From Eubacterium sp. (GTDB lineage: Bacteria > Bacillota > Clostridia > Lachnospirales > Lachnospiraceae): 64,000 nt of DNA. Numbering within the stretch: the stretch's first letter is position 1; every line of letters starts with the position of its first letter. The notes below the pieces were generated by a model that was not told the DNA's origin, searched no databases, and saw only the letters and a program-made list of their open reading frames with translations. Location of the stretch: assembly GCA_017539165.1 (NCBI GenBank), contig JAFYHN010000079.1, forward strand, positions 1 to 64,000, given 5' to 3'. Below, piece by piece: positions 28,787 to 38,025 of the stretch. A program made the translations under genes and the position numbers.

Positions 28787-31195
28787 TCACGGAAGAAAAC
28801 ATTCGTTCAATTTATTCTTATCATCAAAGATTAAGTTGTACTGAATCATTTCCTGATTTTTTAGCCTTTCAGAAAATGGACTAGATGCAGCATCGCCATA
28901 ATAGTTTCCATCTTTATCCCACACTCCAATGGCTGTTATAGCCGGTACTTCTTCGTGAAGATTAAGTAAATACTTATCATACTCGGAAAGTTCAACTCCT
29001 GCCTGGCTCATAAGATATGTTCCTACATAGTTTGTTGACAAAGAATTCAAATGAAGTTTTTCACTTGAACTGACCTTCTCGTTCCATCCAAGTAAATAGT
29101 TATGTTCTTCAATGTCATAATTTGCCCAAACTATATATGGCACATAATATTGACTCAGTGTCTGGAGTGATTCATCTTCCCACGCCGGATGCTGAGCCAA
29201 TAGTTCTTTAGTCTCATCATCCCAGCTTGGTTGATGATCACCATACATCATGATAATCGTAGGTTCATCAACCTTTGAAAAATACTCTACCAATCCCTCA
29301 AATGCTTTGTCTGATAATCTAACAGATGAAAGATATGTATTCATAGAATCAGTCGCTTTAAAGTTTGTAACCTCAACAGGCTCATCCCAGTCAAATGGTC
29401 CGCCTGAATATCCTCCATGTCCCTAAATAGTTACATTAAAGCAGAAAAATGGATTTTCAGTGGATGCACATTTTTCATATTCAGATATCACTCTTCTATA
29501 ATTTGCCTCATCCGACAGGTAACCTCTTGGCAATTCAGATTCTGGAAAATCATTCAGGAAATTATTCTCAAAAAGTTTATTATCAAAACCTAAAAATGAA
29601 TAAACGCTATTACGATTATATCCTGAGGAATAATAACTATGATATGCTACCGTATGATATGGTTTACTTTGATTTTTCAGGCATTCCACCAAAGAAGGGA
29701 TGTTCTGTTTTAAATACTGAGTGTAAGGAACCGATCCATACGGAAAATACTGCAGACTAGATCTGGATAACACTTCAAACTCCGTATTCGAGGTTGGACC
29801 ACCCGTTACAGACATATTCATATACCCTTTCTGCGTATTATCAGTCAGACTATGAATAAATGGCATAGGATCAATATCTGTTTCTATATCAGCAGTGATT
29901 GATAAATCCGCAAATGCTTCATTCTGGATTAAGATAATATTAGGCTCTCTAAATGTGGTCTTACTATTATCAGAATAATCATCTAATAAGTCTTTAACCG
30001 TCTGAGCTGAATAGCCTTCTACCTCTACTCGACTAGTAGAATCCATATTACTAAAGAAGTATGGTAAGTATCCTACTGCAGTAACATTTTCATTATAATC
30101 CCATCCTACGCCAAAAACCTTTCCATAAAAATCTCCAGTCTTAAATGTAACAAACACAAATAATACAATAACGCTCTCAAAAACGAGTGTTGTAAGCACT
30201 CTTCTCTTTGCTGTAGTTCTAGGTTCTTCATTATTAGTCTTTGAAAACTTTGTAAGCAAAACAATAATTATTGATAAAACTAAAATGCCTAAACTTAACC
30301 AAAACCAGACTGTAGGTTTATACTTATAATTTCCAGCGACCTCCAGAGCAGTTCTTATAACTGTAAGATCACCAAACATTATATAATTGCCGCGGAACTG
30401 ATAAACCACATCATTTGCGAGTCCAATCACATATGCAAATACAAGCGATATGATAGCACCCGGTTTTGGATTTCTAATTAACAAATACACTACAACTTGG
30501 AGAATAAACCAATACATGATATTTATATGCAGAAGATAAACCAAAACTTTCATCTTGCTTCCTATCTGAAATTCAACAAGACAGCAGGAAACAATCGCAA
30601 TAAAAAGCATAAACAAAAAAATAAAAATGCGCGGATGTTTTAAAGGGATATTACGAATATCACAAAAAAGTTTTTTCCATTTTATGGTTGGTATAAGAAG
30701 AACCAGTCCGGCAACATATAACCTAATAAAATCCTCTGTATTTCCCATGATACAATTATGAAATGTGGAGGTTATAAAGGTTCTATGATAAGATATTACA
30801 AGAAATGCCATTCCGAATCCGATTAAATACCTTGAAACCTGAAGAATCTTTGCAAGTGAAGGATTCTTCAGGAATAATTCTTTAGACGTTATCTTTTCGG
30901 ATAGACACTTAGAATCGTATAAAGCGAAAAGCGCAAAACTTACCATCAATGGTATAATAGAGTAAATCAATCTAAAAATGACAAATTTAAATGTAGTTAC
31001 TCGAACTTCAGTTGTAAAAACATTCTGACCTTGTTCCTTAAAAAAATCACCAATATCAGAATTACCATAATACATTTCATAAAGTGTCCATATAAGCTTC
31101 GCATCCATTAATAGTATCAAAAAAAGAGCCACCACTAAGGCCATTATAATTTTGCATATCTTCCTTTTGTTATTTGAAAAACAAATTAATAACAT
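28787..31195 (-). pseudogene. LTA-synthase family sulfatase-like membrane enzyme, interrupted by amber codon
   Basis: One reading frame of 802 codons broken only by TAG at 29423-29425. The first part (590 residues, start ATG 31195) has many transmembrane segments, then the beginning of an extracellular alkaline-phosphatase-fold domain (PNIILIQNEAFADLS, SVTGGPTSNTEFEVLS with the catalytic Thr). The remainder continues in the same frame through GHGGYSGGPFDWDEP, MMYGDHQPSW with metal-binding Asp-His, and a C-terminal tail. The family normally reads TMQNHGGY here, so the stop replaces the Gln: CAG to TAG by one base. The intact enzyme would transfer glycerol-phosphate from phosphatidylglycerol or a related group to a surface polymer. 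Other genes here end in TAG, so general recoding is unlikely. Real nonsense mutation, strain polymorphism or sequencing error cannot be separated. Confidence 0.85.
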
Positions 31196-31293
31196 AACTA
31201 GTATTATCTTCCTTTATAGTTGTATAATTTTCTAATAAAATCATTTTAATCAATGCCAATTTATTATGCAATCTCATATATTCATCCCATAAA

Positions 31294-31328
31294 TAAGTAA
31301 GAGGGGAGTTTCTCTCCCCTCTTACTTA
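31294..31328 (-). terminator. Terminator after the pilin gene at 31349
   Basis: Perfect 15-bp arms TAAGTAAGAGGGGAG and complement around a 5-nt loop, 20 nt beyond the pilin stop; T-rich sequence follows on the minus strand. Confidence 0.85.
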
Positions 31329-31348
31329 CACGTTTATATACCATCTTA

Positions 31349-31825
31349 TTATGGAGCTGCTTCTGTAACATTCCATCCACCAGCAGGTACAACCGTTCCA
31401 TCACTTAAAGTTGTCTGTGCCTGATACCATGTTGCATACTTTCCACCCGTACCTGTCTGATGATATACAAATTTACTAATTATAAAGTTCTTCCTGTTAC
31501 TTGCAGTTGTAGTTGTAGCTCCAGTTGTTCCACCAAATGTGATAGTTGTTGAAAATCCTTCCGTAATATCAGTAAGATCTTTAATCTTCTGATCTGTAAC
31601 ATATGTACTAACTTTACTTGCAGTAACATTCTTTCCATAAGCCTCTGTAGCCAAAGCCTGTGCTGCAACATAAGCAGCCTCTGCATTAGTTGTTATCTGT
31701 TTTTCTCTTGCTTTGTCGATATATCCAATGAGTGCCGGAACAAGAATTGCTGCCAGGATCGCAAGGATAACCAGTACAACGATAAGTTCAACGAGGGTAA
31801 AACCCTTATTATTTGTCTTCTTCAT
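31349..31825 (-). CDS. Type IV major-type pilin
   Basis: 158 residues with a class III signal MKKTNNKG cut before FTLVELIVVLVILAILAAIL (Glu5 present), then a helix IDKAREKQITTNAEAAYVAAQALA and a Thr/Gly-rich globular head of about 100 residues. Short leader, small size, strong own promoter and terminator suggest the main pilus subunit. It is separated from pilB by a 506-bp region with a 169-bp palindrome. Assembly would need PilB, PilC and a prepilin peptidase. Confidence 0.92.
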   Translation of the reverse strand: MKKTNNKGFTLVELIVVLVILAILAAILVPALIGYIDKAREKQITTNAEAAYVAAQALATEAYGKNVTASKVSTYVTDQKIKDLTDITEGFSTTITFGGTTGATTTTASNRKNFIISKFVYHQTGTGGKYATWYQAQTTLSDGTVVPAGGWNVTEAAP

Positions 31826-31908
31826 AAGCTATGTCCTCCTTAAAAAAATATAAATTTTTCATATTTCTCTCTTATTTTCATAAGCTCTCATATGAATAAG
31901 TTACTTGT

Positions 31909-31937
31909 ATTATAACGATTATTACCCATTAACGCAA
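31909..31937 (-). promoter_or_regulatory. Promoter of the pilin at 31349
   Basis: -35 TTGCGT (31932-31937), 17 nt, -10 TATAAT (31909-31914) on the minus strand, about 77 nt of leader. A similar TTGCGA promoter precedes the first giant pilin at 52322. Confidence 0.7.
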
Positions 31938-31956
31938 GTTATTATGTAAACTAATT

Positions 31957-31971
31957 GTGCAATTCTACCAA
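31957..31971 (+). promoter_or_regulatory. Shared pilin-upstream motif
   Basis: GTGCAATTCTACCAA, matching GTGCATTTCTACTAA at 52479-52493 upstream of the giant-pilin operon (13 of 15). It lies 20 nt upstream of the -35. Confidence 0.4.
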
Positions 31972-31996
31972 ATGCATAATATTTCACAAAATCAAA

Positions 31997-32011
31997 TGTG
32001 CATTATGCACA
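31997..32011 (-). promoter_or_regulatory. Operator-like palindrome upstream of the pilin
   Basis: TGTGCAT, T, ATGCACA: perfect 7-1-7 palindrome about 100 bp upstream of the predicted transcription start. Confidence 0.35.
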
Positions 32012-32167
32012 ATCCTTCACGTTACTTACGCTAACACTTTTCAAATATTTACTATTTTAAGTCAGATTTTTATCAGTTTTCTATAAATTTTGTTCACAAA
32101 AAGAACACAATTAGAAAATTGACAGCAAAAAAGCATCATTTTTGCATCACAATATTTAACCTATTTT

Positions 32168-32336
32168 ACTAGTATAGTGTTTCTTAATTAACTGGATTAT
32201 AAACGCAGAATGTTTTTCTGAGAGTGCAGTACCAAAAACGCAGGAATAGCGAGCTATTTCGAGGCTTTTGGTGCTGTGCTATTCAGAGAAACAGGCAAGT
32301 TATAGAGTCCAGTTAATTAGAAATCTCTATACTAGT
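32168..32336. repeat. 169-bp imperfect palindrome (MITE-like or structured RNA element)
   Basis: Terminal inverted repeats ACTAGTATAG and CTATACTAGT are perfect. Complementarity continues inward, e.g. AATTAACTGGA with TCCAGTTAATT, ACCAAAA with TTTTGGT, and GAATAGC with GCTATTTC at the centre near 32252. It overlaps the pilB stop codon (32332-32334). Transcribed from the pilB side it would form one long hairpin and could act as a terminator or attenuator. No transposase nearby. Confidence 0.65.
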
Positions 32337-34017
32337 CATAATATGCAACTTTCACGAGCTCTTCGACAGTCGTAAGTCCCTGCTCGATCAGCTCCATACA
32401 ACTCTCCTTCAGAGTGAGCATTCCAAGGTTCTTTCGAGCGTATTCTTTTATCTCTTCTGCTGTATTTTCATCAGAGATCATCTTACGTACAGGCTTGTCT
32501 ATCGGCAGTATCTCATGGATGGATATACGGCCTCTGTATCCGGTTCCGTTACATTTCTTGCAGCCGACTTTATGCATAACTCTCGGAAGTGGTCTTCCAA
32601 CGATTCTCTCCTCTTCCGCTGTCATTTCTCCCCACTGGCCACAGTCAGGGCAGACCTTACGAACAAGTCGCTGTGCTATGATTCCAACCAGTGAGTTGGC
32701 AAGCATATATGGCTCGATTCCCATATCTATAAGACGAGTAACAGACGATGCAGCGTCATTTGTATGGAGAGTTGAAAGAACCAGGTGACCGGTGATAGCC
32801 GCACGTACTGATATGGATGCGGTCTCAGAATCTCGAGTCTCACCAAGCATGATGATATCCGGATCCTGACGAAGCAAAGCTCTCAGTCCTATCTCAAATG
32901 TAAGACCCGCGGTATTGTTAACCTGCATCTGATTCAACTTCGGAAGATTCTTCTCTACAGGATCTTCGATAGTTGATATATTTACAGCTCTTTCAGAAAG
33001 AGTCTGAAGTATCATATAAAGTGTAGTTGATTTACCTGAACCTGTCGGTCCAGTAACATAGACGATACCATTTGGTGACTGAAGCATCTGGCTGACAACC
33101 TTGTAGTTTCTCTCGTTCATACCAAATGAACCCGCGTGATCTATCGTTGCCGCAGATGCAAGCAAACGAAGAACCGCCTTCTCGCCGAATACTGTCGGAA
33201 TAACTGAAACTCTGACGTTGATCGGTACGCCTTCTACATTTGTCTTGAAATGTCCATCCTGCGGAACACGTCTCTCAGCTATATCCAGATCACCGATGAT
33301 CTTGACACGCGCTATGAGCGAATTATGAATGTTCTTTGGAAGTGTCATGAAATCCACGATAACACCATCCATTCTCATTCGAACGGATGTATGCTTCTCA
33401 AATGGTTCTATATGAATATCTGAAACGTTTGAATTGTAAGCTCTGACAACAAGAGAATTCAGAAGGTTTATGATAGGAGTATCATCATCAGCATCTTCTA
33501 CATTTACCTCGATGATATCATCTTCAGCCAGCGAGGACTTAGCAGCCTTGTCGGCAGCCTTCTTAGCTGATACTTCTGAATAATAATACTGAATGGCATT
33601 ATCAAGCGGCTGCTTCTCTGTAAGCTCAACCCTGAGATCAGTACCCGCTACCTGACGGATATCCTCGAGACCATAGAAGTTCAGGGGATCATTTGTGAGC
33701 ACATACAGAACCCCGTCCTCTATCTTATATGCCATCATGCCATACTTCTCTGCCAGAGGCTGAGGAATGGTCGATACTGCATTTATATCGACAGCCAGCT
33801 CGGAAATGTTCACAACGTTGTACTGGAGTCTCTGACCAAGTGCCTCAAGCATCTGTTTTTCGGTGATAACATTTAGCGCTATAAGAGCACCACCAAGACG
33901 CACACCTTCATGTGTCTTCTGGTAGGCGATAGCCGCTCCTATGTCGTCATCAGTTACATAACCGAATTCCTTCAGGACATCTCCTATTCTAATGTTCTTG
34001 TTTGATCGCATTTCCAT
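32332..34017 (-). CDS. pilB: Type IV pilus assembly ATPase with MshEN-like c-di-GMP module
   Basis: 561-residue hexameric extension ATPase. The C-terminal GspE-type core has Walker A GPTGSGKSTTLYMIL, the Asp box around STIEDPVEK, Walker B DPDIIMLGETRD, a His box GHLVLSTLHTND and a tetracysteine zinc site (CPDCGQ, CKKCNGTGYRGR). The N-terminus carries two 24-residue motifs of the MshEN type, RIGDVLKEFGYVTDDDIGAA (residues 10 on) and RLGGALIALNVITEKQMLEA (residues 40 on), separated by six residues. Such pairs bind c-di-GMP in MshE and related PilB proteins. The second copy deviates at the central Gly (Asn) and end Gln. Start ATG follows GGGGAG. Confidence 0.95.
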   Translation of the reverse strand: MEMRSNKNIRIGDVLKEFGYVTDDDIGAAIAYQKTHEGVRLGGALIALNVITEKQMLEALGQRLQYNVVNISELAVDINAVSTIPQPLAEKYGMMAYKIEDGVLYVLTNDPLNFYGLEDIRQVAGTDLRVELTEKQPLDNAIQYYYSEVSAKKAADKAAKSSLAEDDIIEVNVEDADDDTPIINLLNSLVVRAYNSNVSDIHIEPFEKHTSVRMRMDGVIVDFMTLPKNIHNSLIARVKIIGDLDIAERRVPQDGHFKTNVEGVPINVRVSVIPTVFGEKAVLRLLASAATIDHAGSFGMNERNYKVVSQMLQSPNGIVYVTGPTGSGKSTTLYMILQTLSERAVNISTIEDPVEKNLPKLNQMQVNNTAGLTFEIGLRALLRQDPDIIMLGETRDSETASISVRAAITGHLVLSTLHTNDAASSVTRLIDMGIEPYMLANSLVGIIAQRLVRKVCPDCGQWGEMTAEEERIVGRPLPRVMHKVGCKKCNGTGYRGRISIHEILPIDKPVRKMISDENTAEEIKEYARKNLGMLTLKESCMELIEQGLTTVEELVKVAYYD

Positions 34018-34051
34018 ACGCTGCTCTCCCCATCAGTATAGTTATTCTACC

Positions 34052-35131
34052 CTACTCTTCTAACAGATCATCCAGCTCATCCAGAGTTGTTCCATTCTCT
34101 GAGTCTCCTGTTCCCTCTTCTGAAGACTCGCCTTCCTCTCCGGCGCCATCAGCTTCCTCAGCGTCGGTTGGTCCATTTACAGACTGCTCGATACTTGCAG
34201 TATCACACATATATATCTCAAGACGAACTGTAAGTGATTTTCTTGTCACCACTTCGATCTGTACATTTGTTGCATCTTCCGCTGCAGCGTCGTCTCCCGA
34301 AACAGCTGCTGTAGCACTTGATGTTACTGTTCCATCAGCTGAATTCCCTGAAGAACTTCTAATGATATTTCCATTAGCATCTCTACGGATCACGTCACGG
34401 AATTCACCCCAGCTGTATCCCACCAGAAGAACACGCTTATCTATAGCAATGATATTGTTGATAAACTTCTGGAGATTTTCCAGGTCTCCACCAACGGTCA
34501 TCGTAACCGGAACAGCGTAGATATCTGTGTTTGGCTGATATCCACCTTCTTCAGCTCCCATCATCTCTTCCATAAGAGCAGCCGTTCCTGAACCTGACGC
34601 AGCACCCGTCGTTCCGGCAGTACCATCAGAATCTTCTTCGCCCTCTTCTTCATCCGTAGTCTGAGCTGTTGTTGCCGCAGTATCAGTATCCATATCAGAT
34701 GATTCACTGGCTTCATACTCAGCTTTCATTTCCATCTGTCTCTTGTATAACTCGGAATACTGATATGCCATTCTCTCTGTAGGAGAACTCGGCATTGTGA
34801 AGTTCAGCTCATATATATCAAGACCATTACTCGTTGCAAGCTCAGTCATCATCTTGTCGACTTCGGAGCTCTTCATGATCTGATAGAATTCATCCTTCTT
34901 CTCAGATATCTTACCCTCATACTCTTCAGCCTGCATCTCAATAAGACCAAGATTAGCAATCTTCATCTGATTGATCTTCTTATCATCTTCTTCCTTCTCG
35001 ATCTTCGCTTCAAGCGCCCTATAACGCTTGACCTGCGGATAAATGCCCCAATAGCTGATCGCAACGATGATCACGAAGAGGAACATAAACATAAGAAGCC
35101 TTTTATCACTTTCTGTCATGGTCGTTTTCAT
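34052..35131 (-). CDS. PilO-like pilus alignment protein
   Basis: 359 residues: a short cytoplasmic tail, one transmembrane helix (about 11-30), a coiled coil (about 33-90: RYRALEAKIEKEEDDKKIN), then an extracellular ferredoxin-like domain split by two long Asp/Glu/Ser/Thr/Gly-rich insertions (about 145-195 and 310-359). The folded pieces YAVPVTMTVGGDLENLQKFI and LTVRLEIYMC match the PilO pattern. It sits between pilB and the PilM-PilN fusion, as expected for the inner-membrane platform. The acidic C-terminal tail is unusual and may reach into the wall. Confidence 0.8.
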   Translation of the reverse strand: MKTTMTESDKRLLMFMFLFVIIVAISYWGIYPQVKRYRALEAKIEKEEDDKKINQMKIANLGLIEMQAEEYEGKISEKKDEFYQIMKSSEVDKMMTELATSNGLDIYELNFTMPSSPTERMAYQYSELYKRQMEMKAEYEASESSDMDTDTAATTAQTTDEEEGEEDSDGTAGTTGAASGSGTAALMEEMMGAEEGGYQPNTDIYAVPVTMTVGGDLENLQKFINNIIAIDKRVLLVGYSWGEFRDVIRRDANGNIIRSSSGNSADGTVTSSATAAVSGDDAAAEDATNVQIEVVTRKSLTVRLEIYMCDTASIEQSVNGPTDAEEADGAGEEGESSEEGTGDSENGTTLDELDDLLEE

Positions 35132-35235
35132 ACTACTTTTTTCTCCTATTAATACTGCCCCAAGGATGTCTCCCCATATCTACCTGTTTCTAAAACTAGT
35201 TTTAAGCTTTGTCAGATCAGATTAAGTTACTAAAC

Positions 35236-36702
35236 TCAGTCTCTTCCAACTGACTCTGCCAGCGTACAGTTTACATGTATGTCGTACAGCCCCGTTCCGT
35301 CGTCATAGCTGTAACCTGTATGGTCTACTGTCATAAATATATCTTCCAAGAGAAGCTTGTCGATATACTTATATATATCATTTACATTTTCTGCTTTTGC
35401 CGAAAATGTAACCTTACCCTGTTCTGCATCGAAGCTCAATATCTCTATATCAGCATAACCCCTTGCCGTTTCTTCTATAGTTTCTATGACCTTATCATTG
35501 CAGACTGGATATGATTCGATAGTCTCAACCACTGTATTTATAGAATTGTACTTTGCAAGCATAGCATCACGTTTCTGAGTTGCCTCATCATAAGCCATAG
35601 CCTGCATCATAACCGAAGGACTGTTGTTATAATCCTTCGCTTCTTTATATTTCGCTTCACGTATCAGCCTTAATGTCAGCGCAACTCCCATCAGCACCAG
35701 CATTAAAACAAGCGTGGAAATGACAATCACTATCCTCTTCTTCGTACGAGGATCAAGTGTATTCTCACCTTCCTTCTTCATACTGAAGTTGGTAAGGAAG
35801 TTACTCTCACTACCCTGATCAAAGAGTCCGCTGACAGCAAACAGTGCTGTCTGAGATTCGTGTTCCAGCGTAGGATCTGCACTTAGTCCAGTATGAACCA
35901 GTTCACAGTTTGCCTCAACGCCGTGATCATGTACCACCTGATTGTACTGATTCAGATCATCACGAGTCGTTCCAGCTACATATATTCTTTCAACCGGAGA
36001 AGTGATCTTCTCGGTATTCATAAACTGTTCCAGCTGATTAAGAGAACGCGCCAGGTCATCCAGATATTCCATCGTTCCGGGCTCGTTGAAACAGCGGATC
36101 GAGTTATAATATCTGAACAAGCCGTCAACAAAGAGGACATTTGACACCAGATTACCATTAACAACCTGGAGGATAAATGTCTTAGAAAGCTTCGCAAGTG
36201 TCATCTGAGCATAACCGATGATACTTCCCTCACCGGAAATGATACCTTTAAGTGTCACTCCCATTCCGGCAAATATCTCTATGAATTCACGCAGCTGATC
36301 CTTCGGAGCAAGTTCAGCATAAAGTCGTCTGACCTTAGACTTCTTATCTGTACCTAACGAAGTAAATGCTATCGTGTTCTCAGCATCTTCACGCTGCATA
36401 TCCGAAAACTCACGCATGATAAATGCAAGAGTCTTCTTCGAATTCATGTTCGGAACCGACAGATTCTTTCCTGCTATTTTGTTGCTGTTAACAACCAGAT
36501 ATACATCCTTCTTCGGTATGGAATTCATTTCCCAGAAGCCCTTAATGTGAGAACCCAGAGAACCAGCATCCATAACTATACCATTTATGATGCTTCCTTC
36601 AGGCGCAATGGTAGTATATACCTTCTGGAGCTTTCCCTTGCGAGCTCTGGTACCGACCGCAATCTGGATTATCTGATTAGAAAAATATACGCTAACACTC
36701 AT
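35236..36702 (-). CDS. PilM-PilN fusion protein of the pilus platform
   Basis: 488 residues. Residues 1-300 match an actin-like PilM fold in size and style (MSVSVYFSNQIIQIAVG, then FILQVVNGNLVSNVLFVDG and VERIYVAGTTRDD). A transmembrane helix at about 331-352 (IVIVISTLVLMLVLMGVALTL) is followed by a coiled coil and a PilN-like extracellular domain (ADIEILSFDAEQGKVTFSAK, CTLAES). In most type IV systems the cytoplasmic PilM and membrane PilN are separate and bind through the PilN N-terminal tail; here they are one chain. It is 11 nt downstream of pilC. Confidence 0.8.
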   Translation of the reverse strand: MSVSVYFSNQIIQIAVGTRARKGKLQKVYTTIAPEGSIINGIVMDAGSLGSHIKGFWEMNSIPKKDVYLVVNSNKIAGKNLSVPNMNSKKTLAFIMREFSDMQREDAENTIAFTSLGTDKKSKVRRLYAELAPKDQLREFIEIFAGMGVTLKGIISGEGSIIGYAQMTLAKLSKTFILQVVNGNLVSNVLFVDGLFRYYNSIRCFNEPGTMEYLDDLARSLNQLEQFMNTEKITSPVERIYVAGTTRDDLNQYNQVVHDHGVEANCELVHTGLSADPTLEHESQTALFAVSGLFDQGSESNFLTNFSMKKEGENTLDPRTKKRIVIVISTLVLMLVLMGVALTLRLIREAKYKEAKDYNNSPSVMMQAMAYDEATQKRDAMLAKYNSINTVVETIESYPVCNDKVIETIEETARGYADIEILSFDAEQGKVTFSAKAENVNDIYKYIDKLLLEDIFMTVDHTGYSYDDGTGLYDIHVNCTLAESVGRD

Positions 36703-36713
36703 GTTACGTTACC

Positions 36714-37922
36714 TCATCCGCCTTGATTTGCAATACTCTGATAAGAGCCGTAGATAGGCTGAATAACAGCTATCATGATAAAGCCGACTATAACTGCCAT
36801 AACTACGATCATGATAGGTTCAACCATAGCTACAAGCTGTTCCAACGCTATCTCACTGTCGTAGTCCATCTGATCAGCTATGGACACAAGCATTGAATCA
36901 AGTGCACCCGTCTCCTCGCCGACCGATACAGATGATGGAAGCTTCTTAACAAAACCATCGATACTTGCAAGTCCCTCAGAGAGAGGCTTACCGGCTCTGA
37001 TGTCCGCTATCATCTGATCAAACTGACTTTCTATATATGTATTTCCTATTGTTGTTTTCGCTATCTGAAGGCATGTAACTATCGGAATACCTGCCGAGTA
37101 CATGCTGGCAAGAGTTCTCGCAAATCTTGCAGTATATATGATCTTCCTGAGTCCCCCGATCTTAGGAAGATGTATCTGCATCTTATCCATAAACAGCTTC
37201 ACTCTTGGAAGTGAAGTCAGAATCTTAAAGATCATGAAAAGCACAACTCCGCCAAGAATCAGGAGATACCATCTCTTGGATACAAATTCACTTATTCCCA
37301 TCAATATAGTCGTAGCTTTCGGCAGTTCCTCCATCTGAGCAAAGAGACTGTCAAACTGTGGAAGCACGAAGCCCATGATGATTATCACAACTATAACTAT
37401 CAGAACGCCAAGAATCTTTGGATACGTGGTCGAACTCTTTATCTTCTGCTGAAGCTTGTACTCCTTGCTGTAGTACTCAGCCATATTTGCAGCAGTGGAA
37501 TCCATATTTCCGCCCGACTCAGCACTTCGGATCATATTTACGAACAGTGTCGGAAATGTCCCTCCCTGTTCTTCCATCGCATCAGAAAGTGTCATACCAG
37601 ATCTGACAAGCTTCAAAACCTCAGCATATATCTTCCTCTCACTTTCCTTGATAGACTCATCCTCGGATATGATTCTGAGAGCCTTTACAAGAGTAACTCC
37701 CGCTCCAAGAAGCTTGCTTAGATTTCTGGAAAAATCAGCTACTCTGTCATATTTCAGCCTCTTAAAAGTCTGTTTACCCTTGGTAGCTTCCTTGGCCTCA
37801 ATCAGCAACAAGCCATCTGTTTTCAGTTTATTATGAAGTTCAGACTCATCAAGCGCCCTCTGAACACCTGAAACAACGTGTCCTTCAGAATCCTGAGCCT
37901 TGTACCTGTAGCTAACCGCCAT
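36714..37922 (-). CDS. pilC: Type IV pilus inner-membrane platform protein
   Basis: 402-residue GspF/PilC protein with two repeated cytoplasmic helical domains (DFSRNLSKLLGAGVTLVKAL, then ARFARTLASMYSAGIPIVTCL) and three transmembrane segments (about 170-192, 215-240 and 372-395). It couples the PilB motor to pilin insertion. The sequence and length are typical. Confidence 0.95.
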   Translation of the reverse strand: MAVSYRYKAQDSEGHVVSGVQRALDESELHNKLKTDGLLLIEAKEATKGKQTFKRLKYDRVADFSRNLSKLLGAGVTLVKALRIISEDESIKESERKIYAEVLKLVRSGMTLSDAMEEQGGTFPTLFVNMIRSAESGGNMDSTAANMAEYYSKEYKLQQKIKSSTTYPKILGVLIVIVVIIIMGFVLPQFDSLFAQMEELPKATTILMGISEFVSKRWYLLILGGVVLFMIFKILTSLPRVKLFMDKMQIHLPKIGGLRKIIYTARFARTLASMYSAGIPIVTCLQIAKTTIGNTYIESQFDQMIADIRAGKPLSEGLASIDGFVKKLPSSVSVGEETGALDSMLVSIADQMDYDSEIALEQLVAMVEPIMIVVMAVIVGFIMIAVIQPIYGSYQSIANQGG

Positions 37923-38025
37923 AACTTACTCTCCACGATCTAAAATGTATTTATATTATCTAGAATATTTTTATACTATAATGGATATATTACATATTGA
38001 TTATTTAACACTTATTAATATTATG

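Larger units (their letters stand above)
31826..32331. other. 506-bp spacer upstream of the pilin gene
   Basis: Contains the pilin promoter, candidate operator palindromes and most of a 169-bp palindromic element. No protein-coding frame supported. Confidence 0.65.

Noticed and set aside
29423-29425. General reassignment of TAG
   Set aside because: Several intact genes in the window end with TAG, so the codon is a normal stop.
32168-32336. Insertion sequence
   Set aside because: Has terminal inverted repeats but no transposase frame; too short for an IS, so listed as MITE-like only.
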